From assembly GCF_004353925.1 (NCBI RefSeq), contig NZ_SMOK01000013.1, positions 1-64,000 of the forward strand: DNA of 64,000 nt. The letters run 5' to 3'. The DNA comes from Pseudomonas sp. H9 (lineage in GTDB: Bacteria > Pseudomonadota > Gammaproteobacteria > Pseudomonadales > Pseudomonadaceae). Both the position numbers and the translations under genes were made by a program. A model generated the notes under the pieces. That model saw only the letters and a list, made by a program, of their open reading frames with translations. It did not search any database and was not told the origin of the DNA. The stretch's first letter is position 1. The number at the start of each line of letters is the position of its first letter. This document shows positions 19,072 through 28,332 of this stretch, piece after piece.

Positions 19072-20037
19072 TCAAGGCGTACCGGGTTTGGCCACAACCG
19101 TCACCCACCACGGGGTGTGCTGTTCGATCTGTACTGGCAGCGTCGGCAGCAATGAAGTCAGGGCCAGGTCGGTATCTTTCAGTGGGAAGCTGCCAGTAAT
19201 TCGCAGGTTGGCCACCTCTGGTGCCACGCCAAGATGGCCAGTGCGGTAACGGCCCAGTTCATCGATCAGGTCTTCCAGGCGCACGTTGTCGACCACCAGC
19301 ATGCCGCGAGTCCAGGCATCGGCGCCGATGCCCAGGCCAGCAATCTCGCTGAGGCGGTCATGGCTCATGAGCACTTGCTGGCCTTCACGCAGAACCTGTT
19401 CGTCGCCACTGTCTTGAGGTTTGGCCGCTACGGCTGACTGTAAGACGCTCAGGCGCGTGCCTTGATCTTCCACTTTGACCAGGAAGCGGGTGCCGAGCGC
19501 ACGCATGCGTCCGTCTTCGGTGGCAACCACAAACGGACGGTCGTCCTTGTGGCCGGTCTCGATAGAGATTTCGCCTTCGTGCAATACGATCAGGCGCTCT
19601 TTTTCACCGAAGCGAATATCCACTGCCGAATGAGTATTGAGGCTGATCAGGGTGCCGTCGGTCAGGCGCAGGCTGCGCTGCTCGCCGGTGGCCGTGCGTT
19701 GGTCGGCGAGCCAGTAGCCCAGCGACTGATAGGTGCTGACCCAACTCAGCAAGCCCGCCACCAGTACCACACTGGCCAGGCCACTGCCGACTTTGCGTAC
19801 GCGCTGGCGCAGGCTGGCGCGCGATTGCAACAAGGCCTGGCGCGCCGGCCCTGCGGCAGCGCTGAAACGTTGGTCAAGCATGCCCAGTTGCATCCAGGCC
19901 CGGGCGTGCTCTTCACTGGCGGCATGCCAGTGGGCGAATTCGGCGTGCTCTTCCGCGCTGCCGCTGCCTGAATCCAAGCGCAGCTGCCAGGCGATTGCGG
20001 CGTCGAGGACGCGAGCACTGACCGGTTTGGTGTTCAT
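19072..20037 (-). CDS. FecR-type anti-sigma sensor protein
   Basis: A 321-residue inner-membrane sensor that relays the state of the TonB receptor to the ECF sigma factor. The cytoplasmic N-terminus (MNTKPVSARVLDAAIAWQLR) has the DUF4880 pattern with FAHWHAASEEHARAWMQL. One transmembrane helix lies near residues 83-100 (SGLASVVLVAGLLSW). The periplasmic part has the FecR domain with RSLRLTDGTLISLNTHSAVDI and a C-terminal secretin/TonB short N-terminal-like segment. The ATG at 20037 overlaps the sigma factor stop codon (ATGA), which decides the start. Confidence 0.93.
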   Translation of the reverse strand: MNTKPVSARVLDAAIAWQLRLDSGSGSAEEHAEFAHWHAASEEHARAWMQLGMLDQRFSAAAGPARQALLQSRASLRQRVRKVGSGLASVVLVAGLLSWVSTYQSLGYWLADQRTATGEQRSLRLTDGTLISLNTHSAVDIRFGEKERLIVLHEGEISIETGHKDDRPFVVATEDGRMRALGTRFLVKVEDQGTRLSVLQSAVAAKPQDSGDEQVLREGQQVLMSHDRLSEIAGLGIGADAWTRGMLVVDNVRLEDLIDELGRYRTGHLGVAPEVANLRITGSFPLKDTDLALTSLLPTLPVQIEQHTPWWVTVVAKPGTP

Positions 20038-20552
20038 GTCGGCTCGCCGTACAGAGCGATGTAGCACTGGCGCATGCCTTGGGCCAGGTACTGGCGCACG
20101 CGAGAAACCGAAACACCCAGGCGTTCGGCTATTTGCGCGTGGTTCAGGCCGTCCAGACGATTGTAGAGAAACGCCGCACGGGCTTTGCTCGACAACTTGC
20201 TTAGCAGGCGGTCAATGGCCTTGAGGTCTTCGAGAATCAGGTGTTGTTCTTCCGGGGAAGGTTGTTCGGCTTCGGGGATCAGCATCAGCTCGGCCAGGTA
20301 GGCCTGCTCCAGCGCCGCGCGGCGAAAATGATCGAACAACAGACCCTTGGCAATGGCCATGAGGAAGGCTCGAGGTTCACGCGGTGCGGGCAGGTCGTCA
20401 CGACCGAGCAGGCGCACGAAAGTGTCCTGGCTCAGGTCTTCGGCTCGCTCGGCGCAGGCGATATTACGCCGTAGCCAGCCAAGTAGCCAACTGCGATGGT
20501 CGCGGTAGAGCGTACCGACCAGCTCACTGTGTGGGCTTTGTGCGGACGACAA
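20034..20552 (-). CDS. FecI-type ECF sigma factor for iron uptake
   Basis: A 172-residue iron-starvation sigma factor. Region 2 includes WLRRNIACAERAEDLSQDTFVRL (about residues 27-49, -10 recognition), and region 4 includes LDGLNHAQIAERLGVSVSRVRQ (about 132-153), a helix-turn-helix for the -35 site. The best start is a TTG codon at 20552 with GGGGA seven bases upstream. A Fur box lies about 30-50 bases upstream, so iron should repress it. It is expected to drive the receptor gene at 16457-18892 once FecR is activated. Its target promoter should lie in 18893-19013. Confidence 0.93.
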   Translation of the reverse strand: MSSAQSPHSELVGTLYRDHRSWLLGWLRRNIACAERAEDLSQDTFVRLLGRDDLPAPREPRAFLMAIAKGLLFDHFRRAALEQAYLAELMLIPEAEQPSPEEQHLILEDLKAIDRLLSKLSSKARAAFLYNRLDGLNHAQIAERLGVSVSRVRQYLAQGMRQCYIALYGEPT

Positions 20553-20583
20553 GGCGTTCCCCGAAAAAGATACGTTAACTAAC

Positions 20584-20602
20584 GATAATTATTCGCAATT
20601 GT
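20584..20602 (-). promoter_or_regulatory. Fur box upstream of the FecI-type sigma gene
   Basis: GATAATTATTCGCAATTGT matches the 19-bp Fur consensus GATAATGATAATCATTATC well in its first half and moderately in its second. It lies 32 bases upstream of the sigma start codon, where bound Fe-Fur would block transcription. Confidence 0.75.
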
Positions 20603-20647
20603 TACAGAGTCTTCCGGGAAAACGCAATTGACGCTCATCGGATGTCG

Positions 20648-21352
20648 CTAGAAGCCAAGGCTTTGTTGCCGCCTGCGCCGCGAACGCTGCAGGTGCTGGT
20701 CGAGCAGAGCCGAGCTGTCCAGGTGCTGGCGCCGGGCCTGGCTGAACAGAATCAGGGCCAGCTCGGCGGTGACCATGGCATCGGCACTGGCGTTGTGCCG
20801 TTCGATAGCTTCCAGGCCAAAACACGCGGTCCAGTCATCGAGCCCGGCTTCGCGCAGGGTGATCTGCGGGTTCAGCAGCGGCGCCAGTTCGGCCACATCG
20901 AAGAACGGGTGCTGCAAGCGATAGCCCAGGTGGTCTTTCAGCGCCCGGGCCAGCATGCGCTGGTCGAAGGGGGCATGGAAGGCCAGCACTGGGCTGTCAC
21001 CGATGAAGTTCATCAGGTCGAGCAGCGCCTCGGCCGGATCACAACCCGCCGCGATGGCGCTGGGGCCCAGGCCATGGAGCAATACACTGGAGGTCAGCTT
21101 GTGGTCGCGCTGATGCAATGTGCGCTCGAACTGCTGGCTGAAGTCGATGGCGCCGTCTTCGATAACCACCGCACCAATCGACAGCACGTGGTCACGTTGA
21201 GTGTTCAGGCCGCTGGTTTCCAGGTCCAGCACCACCCAGCGCTGTGCACGCAGTGAGCTTTCACTGAGTGTGGCCGCAGATGGAAGCCGGGCGACGCGCT
21301 GGCTGATGTGGTCATCGATCTGGCGCGGACGCAGCCAGGCAAACAGGCTCAC
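20648..21352 (-). CDS. DnaQ-family 3'-5' exonuclease
   Basis: A 234-residue DEDDh exonuclease like the PolIII epsilon proofreading subunit. ExoI is VVLDLETSGLNTQRDHVLSI (residues about 34-53) with the Asp-Glu pair, ExoII is AFHAPFDQRML (about 120-130), and ExoIII has the H-x4-D pattern in ERHNASADAMVTAE (about 182-195). It lacks a BRCT or helicase part. It overlaps the upstream CBS/nucleotidyltransferase gene by four bases, so the two are translationally coupled; this gene pair is common in Pseudomonas. It is probably not the replicative proofreader. Its cellular role is unknown. Confidence 0.88.
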   Translation of the reverse strand: MSLFAWLRPRQIDDHISQRVARLPSAATLSESSLRAQRWVVLDLETSGLNTQRDHVLSIGAVVIEDGAIDFSQQFERTLHQRDHKLTSSVLLHGLGPSAIAAGCDPAEALLDLMNFIGDSPVLAFHAPFDQRMLARALKDHLGYRLQHPFFDVAELAPLLNPQITLREAGLDDWTACFGLEAIERHNASADAMVTAELALILFSQARRQHLDSSALLDQHLQRSRRRRQQSLGF

Positions 21353-23322
21353 AGCTGGTACCTCAGGCTCAGGCTGCTTTGCAGGCGCTGGGCCTGACGC
21401 AGGGACTCACGCAGGATCCGCCGATCGAGGTGGTTAAGGCTGTCGGGATCGACCCGGTTGGAGTACGGCAAATTCTGCCGGCTCTGCAACTGGTGTTGCT
21501 GCATGCGGGTTTGCTGGATGAAGTGATAGGCCTCCTCGTAGGCGGCGCCATCAAGTGGGTCGATCACTTCGCGAGTAACCAGTTCACGCAGGCGTTCCAA
21601 GGTGTTGTTGGCGCTGATGCCGTTGGCCAGGGCCAACAGGCGGGCGCCGTCGACGAACGGAGTCAGGCCTTGCACCTTGAGGTCCAGGGTAGCTGCCTTG
21701 TCACTGCCCTGGCGGGTCAATACGAATTCACGGAAACGCCCTACCGGTGGTCGCTGGCGCAAAGCGTTATCGGCCATCATGCGTTGGAACAGGCGGTTAT
21801 CCGCAACTTGCTCAAGAATGCTCTGGCGCAGCTGTTCACAGGCCTTATCGTCGCCCCAGACCACGCGCAGGTCGAAGTAGATGCTCGACGCCAGCAGGTT
21901 CTCCGGGGTGGCCTCGCGAATGAATGCGGCAAAGCGTCGGGCCCATTCGGCGCGCGACAGACACAGCTCAGGGTTGCCGGCCATGATATTGCCCTTGCAC
22001 AGGGTAAAGCCGCATTGCGCCAGGCTCTGGTTGATGTGCTGGGCGAGTGGTAGCAGACGTCCGCGGATTTCGGCGGCGTGGGCAGCATCGCGGGCTTCAA
22101 ACAGAATGCCGTTGTCTTGATCGGTGTGCAGGGTTTGTTCGCGGCGGCCTTCACTGCCAAAACACAGCCAGCTGAACGGTACGCCTGGGTCGCCTTTCTC
22201 TTGAATCGCCAGCTCGATCACCCGGCACACGGTGTGGTCGTTGAGCAGGGTGATGATCTGGGTGATCTGCGTCGAGGAGGCACCATGGGCGAGCATGCGC
22301 TCGACCAACTGACTGATCTCGCCACGCAAGGACACCAAGTGCTCGATTCGTGTGGCATGGCGAATGGTTCGCGCCAGGTGCACCAGGTCGACCCGTTGCA
22401 GGGAGAACAAGTCACGTTCGGAAACGACACCGCACAGGCGCTTGTCTTCGACCAGGCAGACGTGGGCAATGTGCCGTTCGGTCATGGCAATGGCCGCATC
22501 AAAGGCACTGGCCTGCGGGCTCAGGTAGAACGGGTTGACGGTCATGTGGGCGCCGATCGGCTGGACGAAGTCGGCGCTGGCGTCGGCCACCACCTGGCGC
22601 AAGTCGCGCAGGGTGAAGATACCAATCGGAAAGCGCTGCGCATCGACAATGACGATACTGCCGACCTGCTGCTCGTGCATCAAGGCCACGGCTTCGCGTA
22701 GGGGTGTGTGCTGATCGCAGACCACCGGATGACGCATGGCCAGTTCGCCTAGGCGAGTATTGAGCGAGTATTGGGTGCCGAGAGTCTCCACGGCACGCCG
22801 CTGGACCTGCTGATTGACCTGGTCGAGCAGGCTGCTGACACCGCGCAGGGCGAAATCGCGGAACACTTCAGACAGGGCAAACAGGCGAATGAACGCCGCT
22901 TTGTTCAGTTGCAGGCAGAAGGTGTCTTCGCCGGCCAGATGCTCGGTGCGGGTCGCACGTTCGCCGAGCAGGGCGGCCAGGGGAAAGCATTCGCCAGTGG
23001 TGATTTCGAAGGTGGTTTCCGTACCTGCGCGGGTCACATGCTGGCGTTCACCAACTACACGACCCTGCTTGACGATGTAAAAGTGCTCGACCGGGCCGTC
23101 GCTGGGTTTGATGATGCTGTCATTGGCAGCATAGAAACGCAGTTGGCACTGTTCGACGAGAAACGCCAGGTGGGCGTTCTCCATCTGATTGAAGGGTGGA
23201 AAGCGTTGCAGAAACTGCAGGGTTCCCTGGATGTTCTGCAGCACTGCAGTTTTTCCAGCCTGGGTGAAGGCGTCCATTTTGCTCATGAGCATTACCGCGT
23301 ATTTATGTCGAGCTGTGTACAT
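21349..23322 (-). CDS. Cyclic nucleotide-binding / CBS / DUF294 nucleotidyltransferase-like signalling protein
   Basis: A protein of up to 657 residues with, in order, a cyclic-nucleotide-binding-like domain (about 35-150), a pair of CBS domains (about 170-295, with TVNPFYLSPQASAFDAAIAM), a GlnD-like nucleotidyltransferase domain (motif CFGSEGRREQTLHTDQDN, about 385-402) and a C-terminal substrate-binding domain. The Gly-Ser...Asp-x-Asp catalytic pattern is intact. Such proteins are thought to be signal-dependent nucleotidyltransferases; the target is unknown. The start is uncertain: ATG at 23322 has AAGG upstream, but ATG at 23286 or 23277 also fits. It forms a two-gene operon with the exonuclease. 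Confidence 0.85.
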   Translation of the reverse strand: MYTARHKYAVMLMSKMDAFTQAGKTAVLQNIQGTLQFLQRFPPFNQMENAHLAFLVEQCQLRFYAANDSIIKPSDGPVEHFYIVKQGRVVGERQHVTRAGTETTFEITTGECFPLAALLGERATRTEHLAGEDTFCLQLNKAAFIRLFALSEVFRDFALRGVSSLLDQVNQQVQRRAVETLGTQYSLNTRLGELAMRHPVVCDQHTPLREAVALMHEQQVGSIVIVDAQRFPIGIFTLRDLRQVVADASADFVQPIGAHMTVNPFYLSPQASAFDAAIAMTERHIAHVCLVEDKRLCGVVSERDLFSLQRVDLVHLARTIRHATRIEHLVSLRGEISQLVERMLAHGASSTQITQIITLLNDHTVCRVIELAIQEKGDPGVPFSWLCFGSEGRREQTLHTDQDNGILFEARDAAHAAEIRGRLLPLAQHINQSLAQCGFTLCKGNIMAGNPELCLSRAEWARRFAAFIREATPENLLASSIYFDLRVVWGDDKACEQLRQSILEQVADNRLFQRMMADNALRQRPPVGRFREFVLTRQGSDKAATLDLKVQGLTPFVDGARLLALANGISANNTLERLRELVTREVIDPLDGAAYEEAYHFIQQTRMQQHQLQSRQNLPYSNRVDPDSLNHLDRRILRESLRQAQRLQSSLSLRYQL

Positions 23323-23521
23323 CGACCTTGTTGTTTTCAGTGCTCATGGTCGGTCGCAGGGTGCGTAGTGCCCATTGGACGTAAGTCTAAATGGTGCGGC
23401 GGGGCAGATGAGAAACACGACCTGTGTCAAATTGCCGACGAGAGGTGGGTTGCAAGGCGATCAAAAGCAGTCTGAACTTGATTTGAGGGACATTTTTCCG
23501 GTCATTGATGATGAGACAGCC

Positions 23522-23965
23522 ATGCCCGACCCAGACGACCTACTGAGTGACGCCGAACGTGAAGCGCTGGCAACGGTTACAGCGCCGCGTGCTGCGCCAC
23601 AGAAGGTATTGGTCGTTGATGACAACCAGAGCGCGCGTGATGCACTTGTCAGCTACCTGAAGACCAAGGGCATAAAATGCCTGGTCGCGCAGAATGCCGA
23701 GCAAGCGCTAAGGTGCCTGGAAGACGAGCGTGATATCGGTCTGTTGATCACTGACCTGCGAATGAAACCCTTGGATGGTCTGGAACTGATTCGGCAAATC
23801 CGCGAGTCGGACAAAGCGGCGTTGCCGATCATTATCGTGTCCGGGGATGCCGATGTGCCGGATGCCATTGCGGCGATGCACTTGAGTGTCGTCGACTTCT
23901 TGCTCAAGCCGGTCGATACGGACAAGTTAATGGGTTTGGTACGTAAAGAGTTGGGGATTGTTTGA
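23522..23965 (+). CDS. Stand-alone receiver-domain response regulator
   Basis: A 147-residue protein whose C-terminal 120 residues form one complete receiver domain. VLVVDDNQSARDAL holds the acidic pocket, LLITDLRMKPLDGLEL the phospho-accepting Asp, IIIVSGD the conserved Ser, and FLLKPVD the conserved Lys. No output domain follows, so it probably signals by protein contact. The reading frame stays open upstream to 23375, but the ATG at 23522 sits just before the acidic leader MPDPDDLLSDAEREAL and is the most plausible start. No sensor kinase is adjacent; the divergent neighbour is the CBS/nucleotidyltransferase protein. Confidence 0.78.
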   Translation: MPDPDDLLSDAEREALATVTAPRAAPQKVLVVDDNQSARDALVSYLKTKGIKCLVAQNAEQALRCLEDERDIGLLITDLRMKPLDGLELIRQIRESDKAALPIIIVSGDADVPDAIAAMHLSVVDFLLKPVDTDKLMGLVRKELGIV

Positions 23966-23969
23966 AAAG

Positions 23970-24029
23970 ATCGCGGGGCAAGCCCGCTCCCACAGAATGA
24001 ACTCTGTGGGAGCGGGCTTGCCCCGCGAT
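23970..24029. repeat. REP-type inverted repeat pair, copy 5
   Basis: Tail-to-tail REP units between the convergent response-regulator and glcB genes. It starts five bases after the regulator's stop codon and ends seven bases before the glcB stop. Confidence 0.9.
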
Positions 24030-24036
24030 GGGTTAG

Positions 24037-26214
24037 TTACAGACCGTTTTTGGCCTTGAACTCACGACGACGACGGTGCAGCACTGGCTCGGTGTAGCCG
24101 TTTGGCTGCTTGGTGCCTTCAACCACCAGTTCGATTGCCGCCTGGAAGGCGATGTTGTTATCGAAGTCGGGTGCCAGCGGGCGGTACAGCGGGTCGTTGG
24201 CGTTTTGCTTGTCGACCACTGGAGCCATGCGCTTGAGGCTTTCCACTACTTGAGCCTCGGTGACGATACCGTGGCGCAGCCAGTTGGCCAGCAGTTGCGC
24301 GGAGATACGCAGGGTGGCGCGGTCTTCCATCAGGCCGACATCGTTGATGTCTGGCACTTTCGAGCAACCGACGCCCTGGTCGATCCAGCGTACAACGTAG
24401 CCAAGGATGCCCTGGGCGTTGTTGTCCAGTTCGTTGCGGATTTCTTCTTCCGACAAGTTGGTGTTTTCCGCCAACGGGATGGTCAGGATGTCATCCACCG
24501 ATGCTGGTGTACGCTTGGCCAGTTCTGCCTGACGAGCGAACACGTCGACTTTGTGGTAGTGCAGCGCATGCAGCGCAGCAGCAGTCGGCGACGGTACCCA
24601 GGCGGTGTTGGCGCCGGCCAGCGGGTGAGCGATCTTTTGTTCGAGCATGTCGGCCATCAGGTCCGGCATGGCCCACATGCCTTTACCGATTTGGGCGCGG
24701 CCTTGCAGGCCGGTAGCCAGGCCGATATCGACGTTGGAGTTCTCGTAGGCGCCGATCCACTTCTGGGTTTTCATCGCGCCTTTGCGTACAACAGCGCCGG
24801 CTTCCATGGACGTGTGAATTTCGTCGCCGGTACGGTCGAGGAAGCCGGTGTTGATGAACACCACGCGCTCGCTGGCAGCCTGGATACAGGCCTTGAGGTT
24901 GACCGTGGTGCGGCGCTCCTCGTCCATGATGCCAACCTTCAGCGTATTACGCTTCATGCCCAGCACGTCTTCGATGCGACCGAACAACTCGTTGGTGAAC
25001 GCCGCTTCTTCAGGGCCGTGCATCTTCGGTTTAACGATGTACACAGAACCGGTACGGCTGTTCTTGCGGCTGGTATTGCCGTTGAGGTTGTGGATCGCGG
25101 CAAGGTTGGTCACCAGGCCGTCGAGAATGCCTTCAGGTACTTCGTTGCCGTCTTTGTCGAGGATGGCGTCGATGGTCATCAGGTGACCGACGTTACGCAC
25201 GAACAGCAGCGAACGACCGTGCAGGGTGACAGTGCCACCGTTCGGCGCGGTGTATTCGCGGTCCGGGTTCATGGTCCGGGTGAAGGTCTGGCCGCCTTTG
25301 CTGACGCTTTCTGCCAGGTCGCCCTTCATCAGGCCTAGCCAGTTGCGGTAAACCACAACTTTGTCGTCGGCATCAACCGCAGCAACCGAGTCTTCGCAGT
25401 CCATGATGGTGGTCAGGGCGGCTTCCATCAGCACGTCCTTGAGCCCGGCAGCGTCGGTTTGGCCGACCGGGGTGCTGGCGTCGATCTGGATTTCGAAATG
25501 CAGGCCGTTGTGCTTGAGCAGAATGGCGGTCGGAGCTGCGGCGTCGCCGTGGTAGCCAATCAGCTGTGCGTCATCGCGCAGGCCGCTGTTGCTGCCACCC
25601 TTGAGTGCAACAACCAGCTTGCCACCTTCGATGCGGTAAGCGGTGGAATCAACGTGAGAGCCGGCAGCCAGTGGCGCGGACTCATCGAGGAAGGCGCGAG
25701 CGAAGGCGATGACCTTGTCGCCGCGAACCTTGTTGTAGCCTTTGCCTTTTTCTGCTCCACCGGCTTCGCTGATGGCATCGGTGCCGTACAGGGCATCGTA
25801 CAGCGAGCCCCAGCGGGCGTTGGAAGCGTTCAGGGCGAAGCGCGCATTCATTACTGGTACGACCAGTTGCGGGCCGGCCATACGGGCGATTTCGTCATCG
25901 ACGTTCTGGGTCGAGGCCTGGAAATCTGCGACTTCTGGCAGCAGATAACCAATTTCCTGGAGGAAGGCTTTGTAAGCCACTGCATCGTGAGCCTGGCCTT
26001 TACGCGCTTGGTGCCAGGCATCGATCTGTGCCTGCAGTGCGTCACGTTTGGCCAGCAGTGCTTTGTTCTTTGGAGCGAGGTCGTTGATGATCTTTTCTGC
26101 CCCCACCCAGAATTGCTCGGCGTTGACGCCGGTTCCGGGAATGGCTTCGTTGTTCACGAAGTCGAACAGGACTTTGGCGACCTGAAGGCCACCGACTTGA
26201 ACGTGTTCAGTCAT
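24037..26214 (-). CDS. glcB: Malate synthase G
   Basis: This enzyme condenses glyoxylate with acetyl-CoA to give malate, completing the glyoxylate shunt. The 725-residue monomeric G-type protein starts at [20 protein letters not shown]. Family motifs seen include [24 protein letters not shown] catalytic surroundings (beginning [17 protein letters not shown]), GLNVG-class segments and [20 protein letters not shown], which carries the conserved substrate-binding residues. It is monocistronic. The 433-base upstream region holds a candidate RccR operator at 26383-26408, a hairpin at 26313-26331 and a perfect palindrome at 26451-26468. Confidence 0.97.
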   Translation of the reverse strand: MTEHVQVGGLQVAKVLFDFVNNEAIPGTGVNAEQFWVGAEKIINDLAPKNKALLAKRDALQAQIDAWHQARKGQAHDAVAYKAFLQEIGYLLPEVADFQASTQNVDDEIARMAGPQLVVPVMNARFALNASNARWGSLYDALYGTDAISEAGGAEKGKGYNKVRGDKVIAFARAFLDESAPLAAGSHVDSTAYRIEGGKLVVALKGGSNSGLRDDAQLIGYHGDAAAPTAILLKHNGLHFEIQIDASTPVGQTDAAGLKDVLMEAALTTIMDCEDSVAAVDADDKVVVYRNWLGLMKGDLAESVSKGGQTFTRTMNPDREYTAPNGGTVTLHGRSLLFVRNVGHLMTIDAILDKDGNEVPEGILDGLVTNLAAIHNLNGNTSRKNSRTGSVYIVKPKMHGPEEAAFTNELFGRIEDVLGMKRNTLKVGIMDEERRTTVNLKACIQAASERVVFINTGFLDRTGDEIHTSMEAGAVVRKGAMKTQKWIGAYENSNVDIGLATGLQGRAQIGKGMWAMPDLMADMLEQKIAHPLAGANTAWVPSPTAAALHALHYHKVDVFARQAELAKRTPASVDDILTIPLAENTNLSEEEIRNELDNNAQGILGYVVRWIDQGVGCSKVPDINDVGLMEDRATLRISAQLLANWLRHGIVTEAQVVESLKRMAPVVDKQNANDPLYRPLAPDFDNNIAFQAAIELVVEGTKQPNGYTEPVLHRRRREFKAKNGL

Positions 26215-26382
26215 TGCTTGCCTCACTCTGCTCAGCTATTGCTCTTCTATTTAAGCCTTACGCGCTTCTCTAAACACGGCACCAGAACATGCCCGATGGG
26301 CGGCTGGGTGCGGCCAGCCAGACAGGCTGGCGAGCGGTTGCGTATTTTCACAGGCGCCTTGGCAGACATCGATTTGACGTTT

Positions 26383-26408
26383 TGTAGTCCGCGCTGCGGC
26401 ATACTACA
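26383..26408. promoter_or_regulatory. Spaced TGTAGT/ACTACA operator upstream of glcB (candidate RccR site)
   Basis: TGTAGT at 26383-26388 and ACTACA at 26403-26408 form an inverted repeat with a 14-base spacer. The same half-sites occur with a 3-base spacer before aceE. RccR is known to act on aceE and glcB through two different site types, so this fits as the second type. That assignment is inference. Confidence 0.55.
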
Positions 26409-26450
26409 TGATGCGCTGCGGATGTGAAAATCAGACTAAATACGTCGTTC

Positions 26451-26468
26451 TGCGACCAATTGGTCGCA
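26451..26468. promoter_or_regulatory. Perfect 18-bp palindrome between glcB and gcvR
   Basis: TGCGACCAATTGGTCGCA is a perfect 18-base palindrome in the divergent region, 237 bases upstream of the glcB start and 180 upstream of gcvR. A partial copy (ATTGGTCGAC) follows near 26544. With no T-run it looks like a regulator-binding site rather than a terminator. The regulator is unknown. Confidence 0.5.
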
Positions 26469-26647
26469 TAAGGTCACGCTGGGAGACAGTATGTTCTCAA
26501 AAAAGTGGCAGATTGTTCCAGATAAATCTTGAAACAGTACACGATTGGTCGACGAAAGCTGCTGCGGCAGGTTGCCGCGCCTTGCCTATACTTTCTGCGC
26601 ACCCCTTGAATTCAGGGGCTGAACCTTTAAAAGCAGAGGGTTACCGC

Positions 26648-27166
26648 GTGGATCATCTCGTACTGACAGTGATCGCCCCCGACAAGGCCGGCCAGGTCGA
26701 ACGTATCGCTCAATGCATTGCCGAGCACAACGGTAACTGGTTGGAAAGCCGTATGTCGCGCATGGCCGGGCAGTTTGCCGGGATCCTCAAGGTAGCGGTG
26801 CCGGCTGAGTCCTACGACGAGCTGGTTGAAGCCCTGCAAGCGTTAGGCAAACATGACATTCGTGTGCTGATTGCCGAAAGCGGCATCGAGCCTTCTTGCA
26901 CCTGGAAGCCGATTGCCATGGAGCTGGTGGGCAATGACCGTCCGGGTATCGTGCGTGACATCACCCGTTTGTTGGCCGAGCTGGGCATTAATGTCGAACG
27001 GCTGGCTACAGATGTGCGCCCGGCGCCGATGAGCAGTGAGCCACTGTTCCACGCTGATGCTTTGTTGGCGATGCCTTTGACGCTGTCGCTCGATGTGCTG
27101 CAGAGCAAACTGGAAGCCTTGGCGGATGACTTGATGGTGGAATTGAAGCTGCGACCTGAGGAATAA
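26648..27166 (+). CDS. gcvR: Glycine cleavage system transcriptional repressor GcvR, tandem ACT domains
   Basis: A 172-residue protein made of two ACT domains, starting at a GTG codon (VDHLVLTVIAPDKAGQVERI) with AGAGGG upstream. The first ACT domain covers about residues 3-75 and the second about 88-165 (ELVGNDRPGIVRDITRLLAE). In E. coli GcvR binds glycine and GcvA to repress the glycine cleavage operon. In Pseudomonas the family is sometimes called a GcvR-like ACT regulator, and its partner is not established here. The frame is open further upstream, but the sequence before the GTG does not look like a protein. Confidence 0.85.
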   Translation: MDHLVLTVIAPDKAGQVERIAQCIAEHNGNWLESRMSRMAGQFAGILKVAVPAESYDELVEALQALGKHDIRVLIAESGIEPSCTWKPIAMELVGNDRPGIVRDITRLLAELGINVERLATDVRPAPMSSEPLFHADALLAMPLTLSLDVLQSKLEALADDLMVELKLRPEE

Positions 27167-27333
27167 AGAGTTATCCCGGTTTGTCGGGGACCGGCCTGTG
27201 GATAAGCTGGGGGAAGCCTTCGCCAGCCCAGGCAGGCTGTGGCTTTGCCGTAGTTGAGCAAAAAACCACCAATAATCAGTGGCTTGTGCACAAAGCACGG
27301 GGATGAGGGTGTGGATAACCTTGGGAGAGGTTG

Positions 27334-27362
27334 CTGTAGGCCACGGATTACGTGGCCTACAG
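27334..27362. terminator. Hairpin between convergent gcvR and rarD
   Basis: A perfect 12-bp inverted repeat, CTGTAGGCCACG/CGTGGCCTACAG, with a 5-base loop. On the plus strand it is followed 11 bases later by GTTTTTTG. It lies between convergent genes and is probably a bidirectional terminator, though the T-run is not adjacent. Confidence 0.6.
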
Positions 27363-27381
27363 AGCTTTGTGCGTTTTTTGA

Positions 27382-28269
27382 TCAGCTACGCTTGCGCAAG
27401 CTCAGCCAGGCATCGACGCTGTAGAGGGCAAGGCCTGCCCAAATGAACATGAAAGCAACCAGCGTGCTGCTCGACAGGTGTTCACCAAACAGCAGCACTG
27501 CTTGCAGCAGTACCAGCGTTGGTGCCAGGTACTGCAGAAAGCCTAGTGTGGTGTAGGGTAGGTGGCGCGCCGCCGCGTTGAAACATACCAGAGGGATCAG
27601 AGTGACTGGGCCTGCGGCCATCAGCCAGAGTGCTTCGCTGCTGGTGTAGAAACTGGGGTTGGCGCTGGTTGCCGTGGGGTTAAGCAGCAGCCAGCCAAGG
27701 GCCAACGGCACCAGCATCCAGGTTTCCACTACCAACCCTGGCAAGGCGGCGACGGGGGCTTTTTTGCGGATCAGGCCGTAGAAGCCAAAGCTCAGGGCCA
27801 GGAACAACGAAACCCAGGGCAGGCTGCCAACCTGCCAGACCTGCTGGGCCACACCGAGGGCGGCCAGGCCGACGGCAACCCACTGCAGGCGGCGCAGGCG
27901 CTCACCTAACAGCAGCATGCCCAGCAGCACGTTGACCAGCGGGTTGATGTAGTAGCCCAGGCTGGCTTCGAGCATGCGGTCGTTGTTTACCGACCACACA
28001 TAGATCAGCCAGTTGCCCGCGATCAACGAGCCGCTGAGGGCCAGGATCGCCAGGCGCTTGGGGTTCTCGCGCAATTCGCGCCACCAGCCGGGATGCTTCC
28101 AGACCAGCAGCAGCAGCGAACCGAACAGGGCCGACCAGAGCACGCGATGGACGATGATTTCGACTGCTGGGATGCTTTGCAGCGCTTTGAAGTAGAGCGG
28201 GAACAAACCCCAGATGATGTAGGCACTCAGGCCCAGGATGTAACCGCGGCGCGGGTTGGCAGCGTGCAT
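27382..28269 (-). CDS. rarD: RarD, EamA-family permease
   Basis: A 295-residue inner-membrane protein with about ten hydrophobic helices, starting MHAANPRRGYILGLSAYIIW. It belongs to the drug/metabolite transporter superfamily, RarD branch. The N-terminal segment WGLFPLYFKAL and the repeat junction around residue 145 are typical. RarD proteins were linked to chloramphenicol sensitivity by name only; the natural substrate is unknown. It is followed by the hairpin at 27334-27362. No operon partner is visible. Confidence 0.88.
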   Translation of the reverse strand: MHAANPRRGYILGLSAYIIWGLFPLYFKALQSIPAVEIIVHRVLWSALFGSLLLLVWKHPGWWRELRENPKRLAILALSGSLIAGNWLIYVWSVNNDRMLEASLGYYINPLVNVLLGMLLLGERLRRLQWVAVGLAALGVAQQVWQVGSLPWVSLFLALSFGFYGLIRKKAPVAALPGLVVETWMLVPLALGWLLLNPTATSANPSFYTSSEALWLMAAGPVTLIPLVCFNAAARHLPYTTLGFLQYLAPTLVLLQAVLLFGEHLSSSTLVAFMFIWAGLALYSVDAWLSLRKRS

Positions 28270-28332
28270 GCAATTTCCTTGCTTAGGTAGCTATCTAAAA
28301 GCCCCGCTATTGTAGACAGACTTGCCCGCGCT

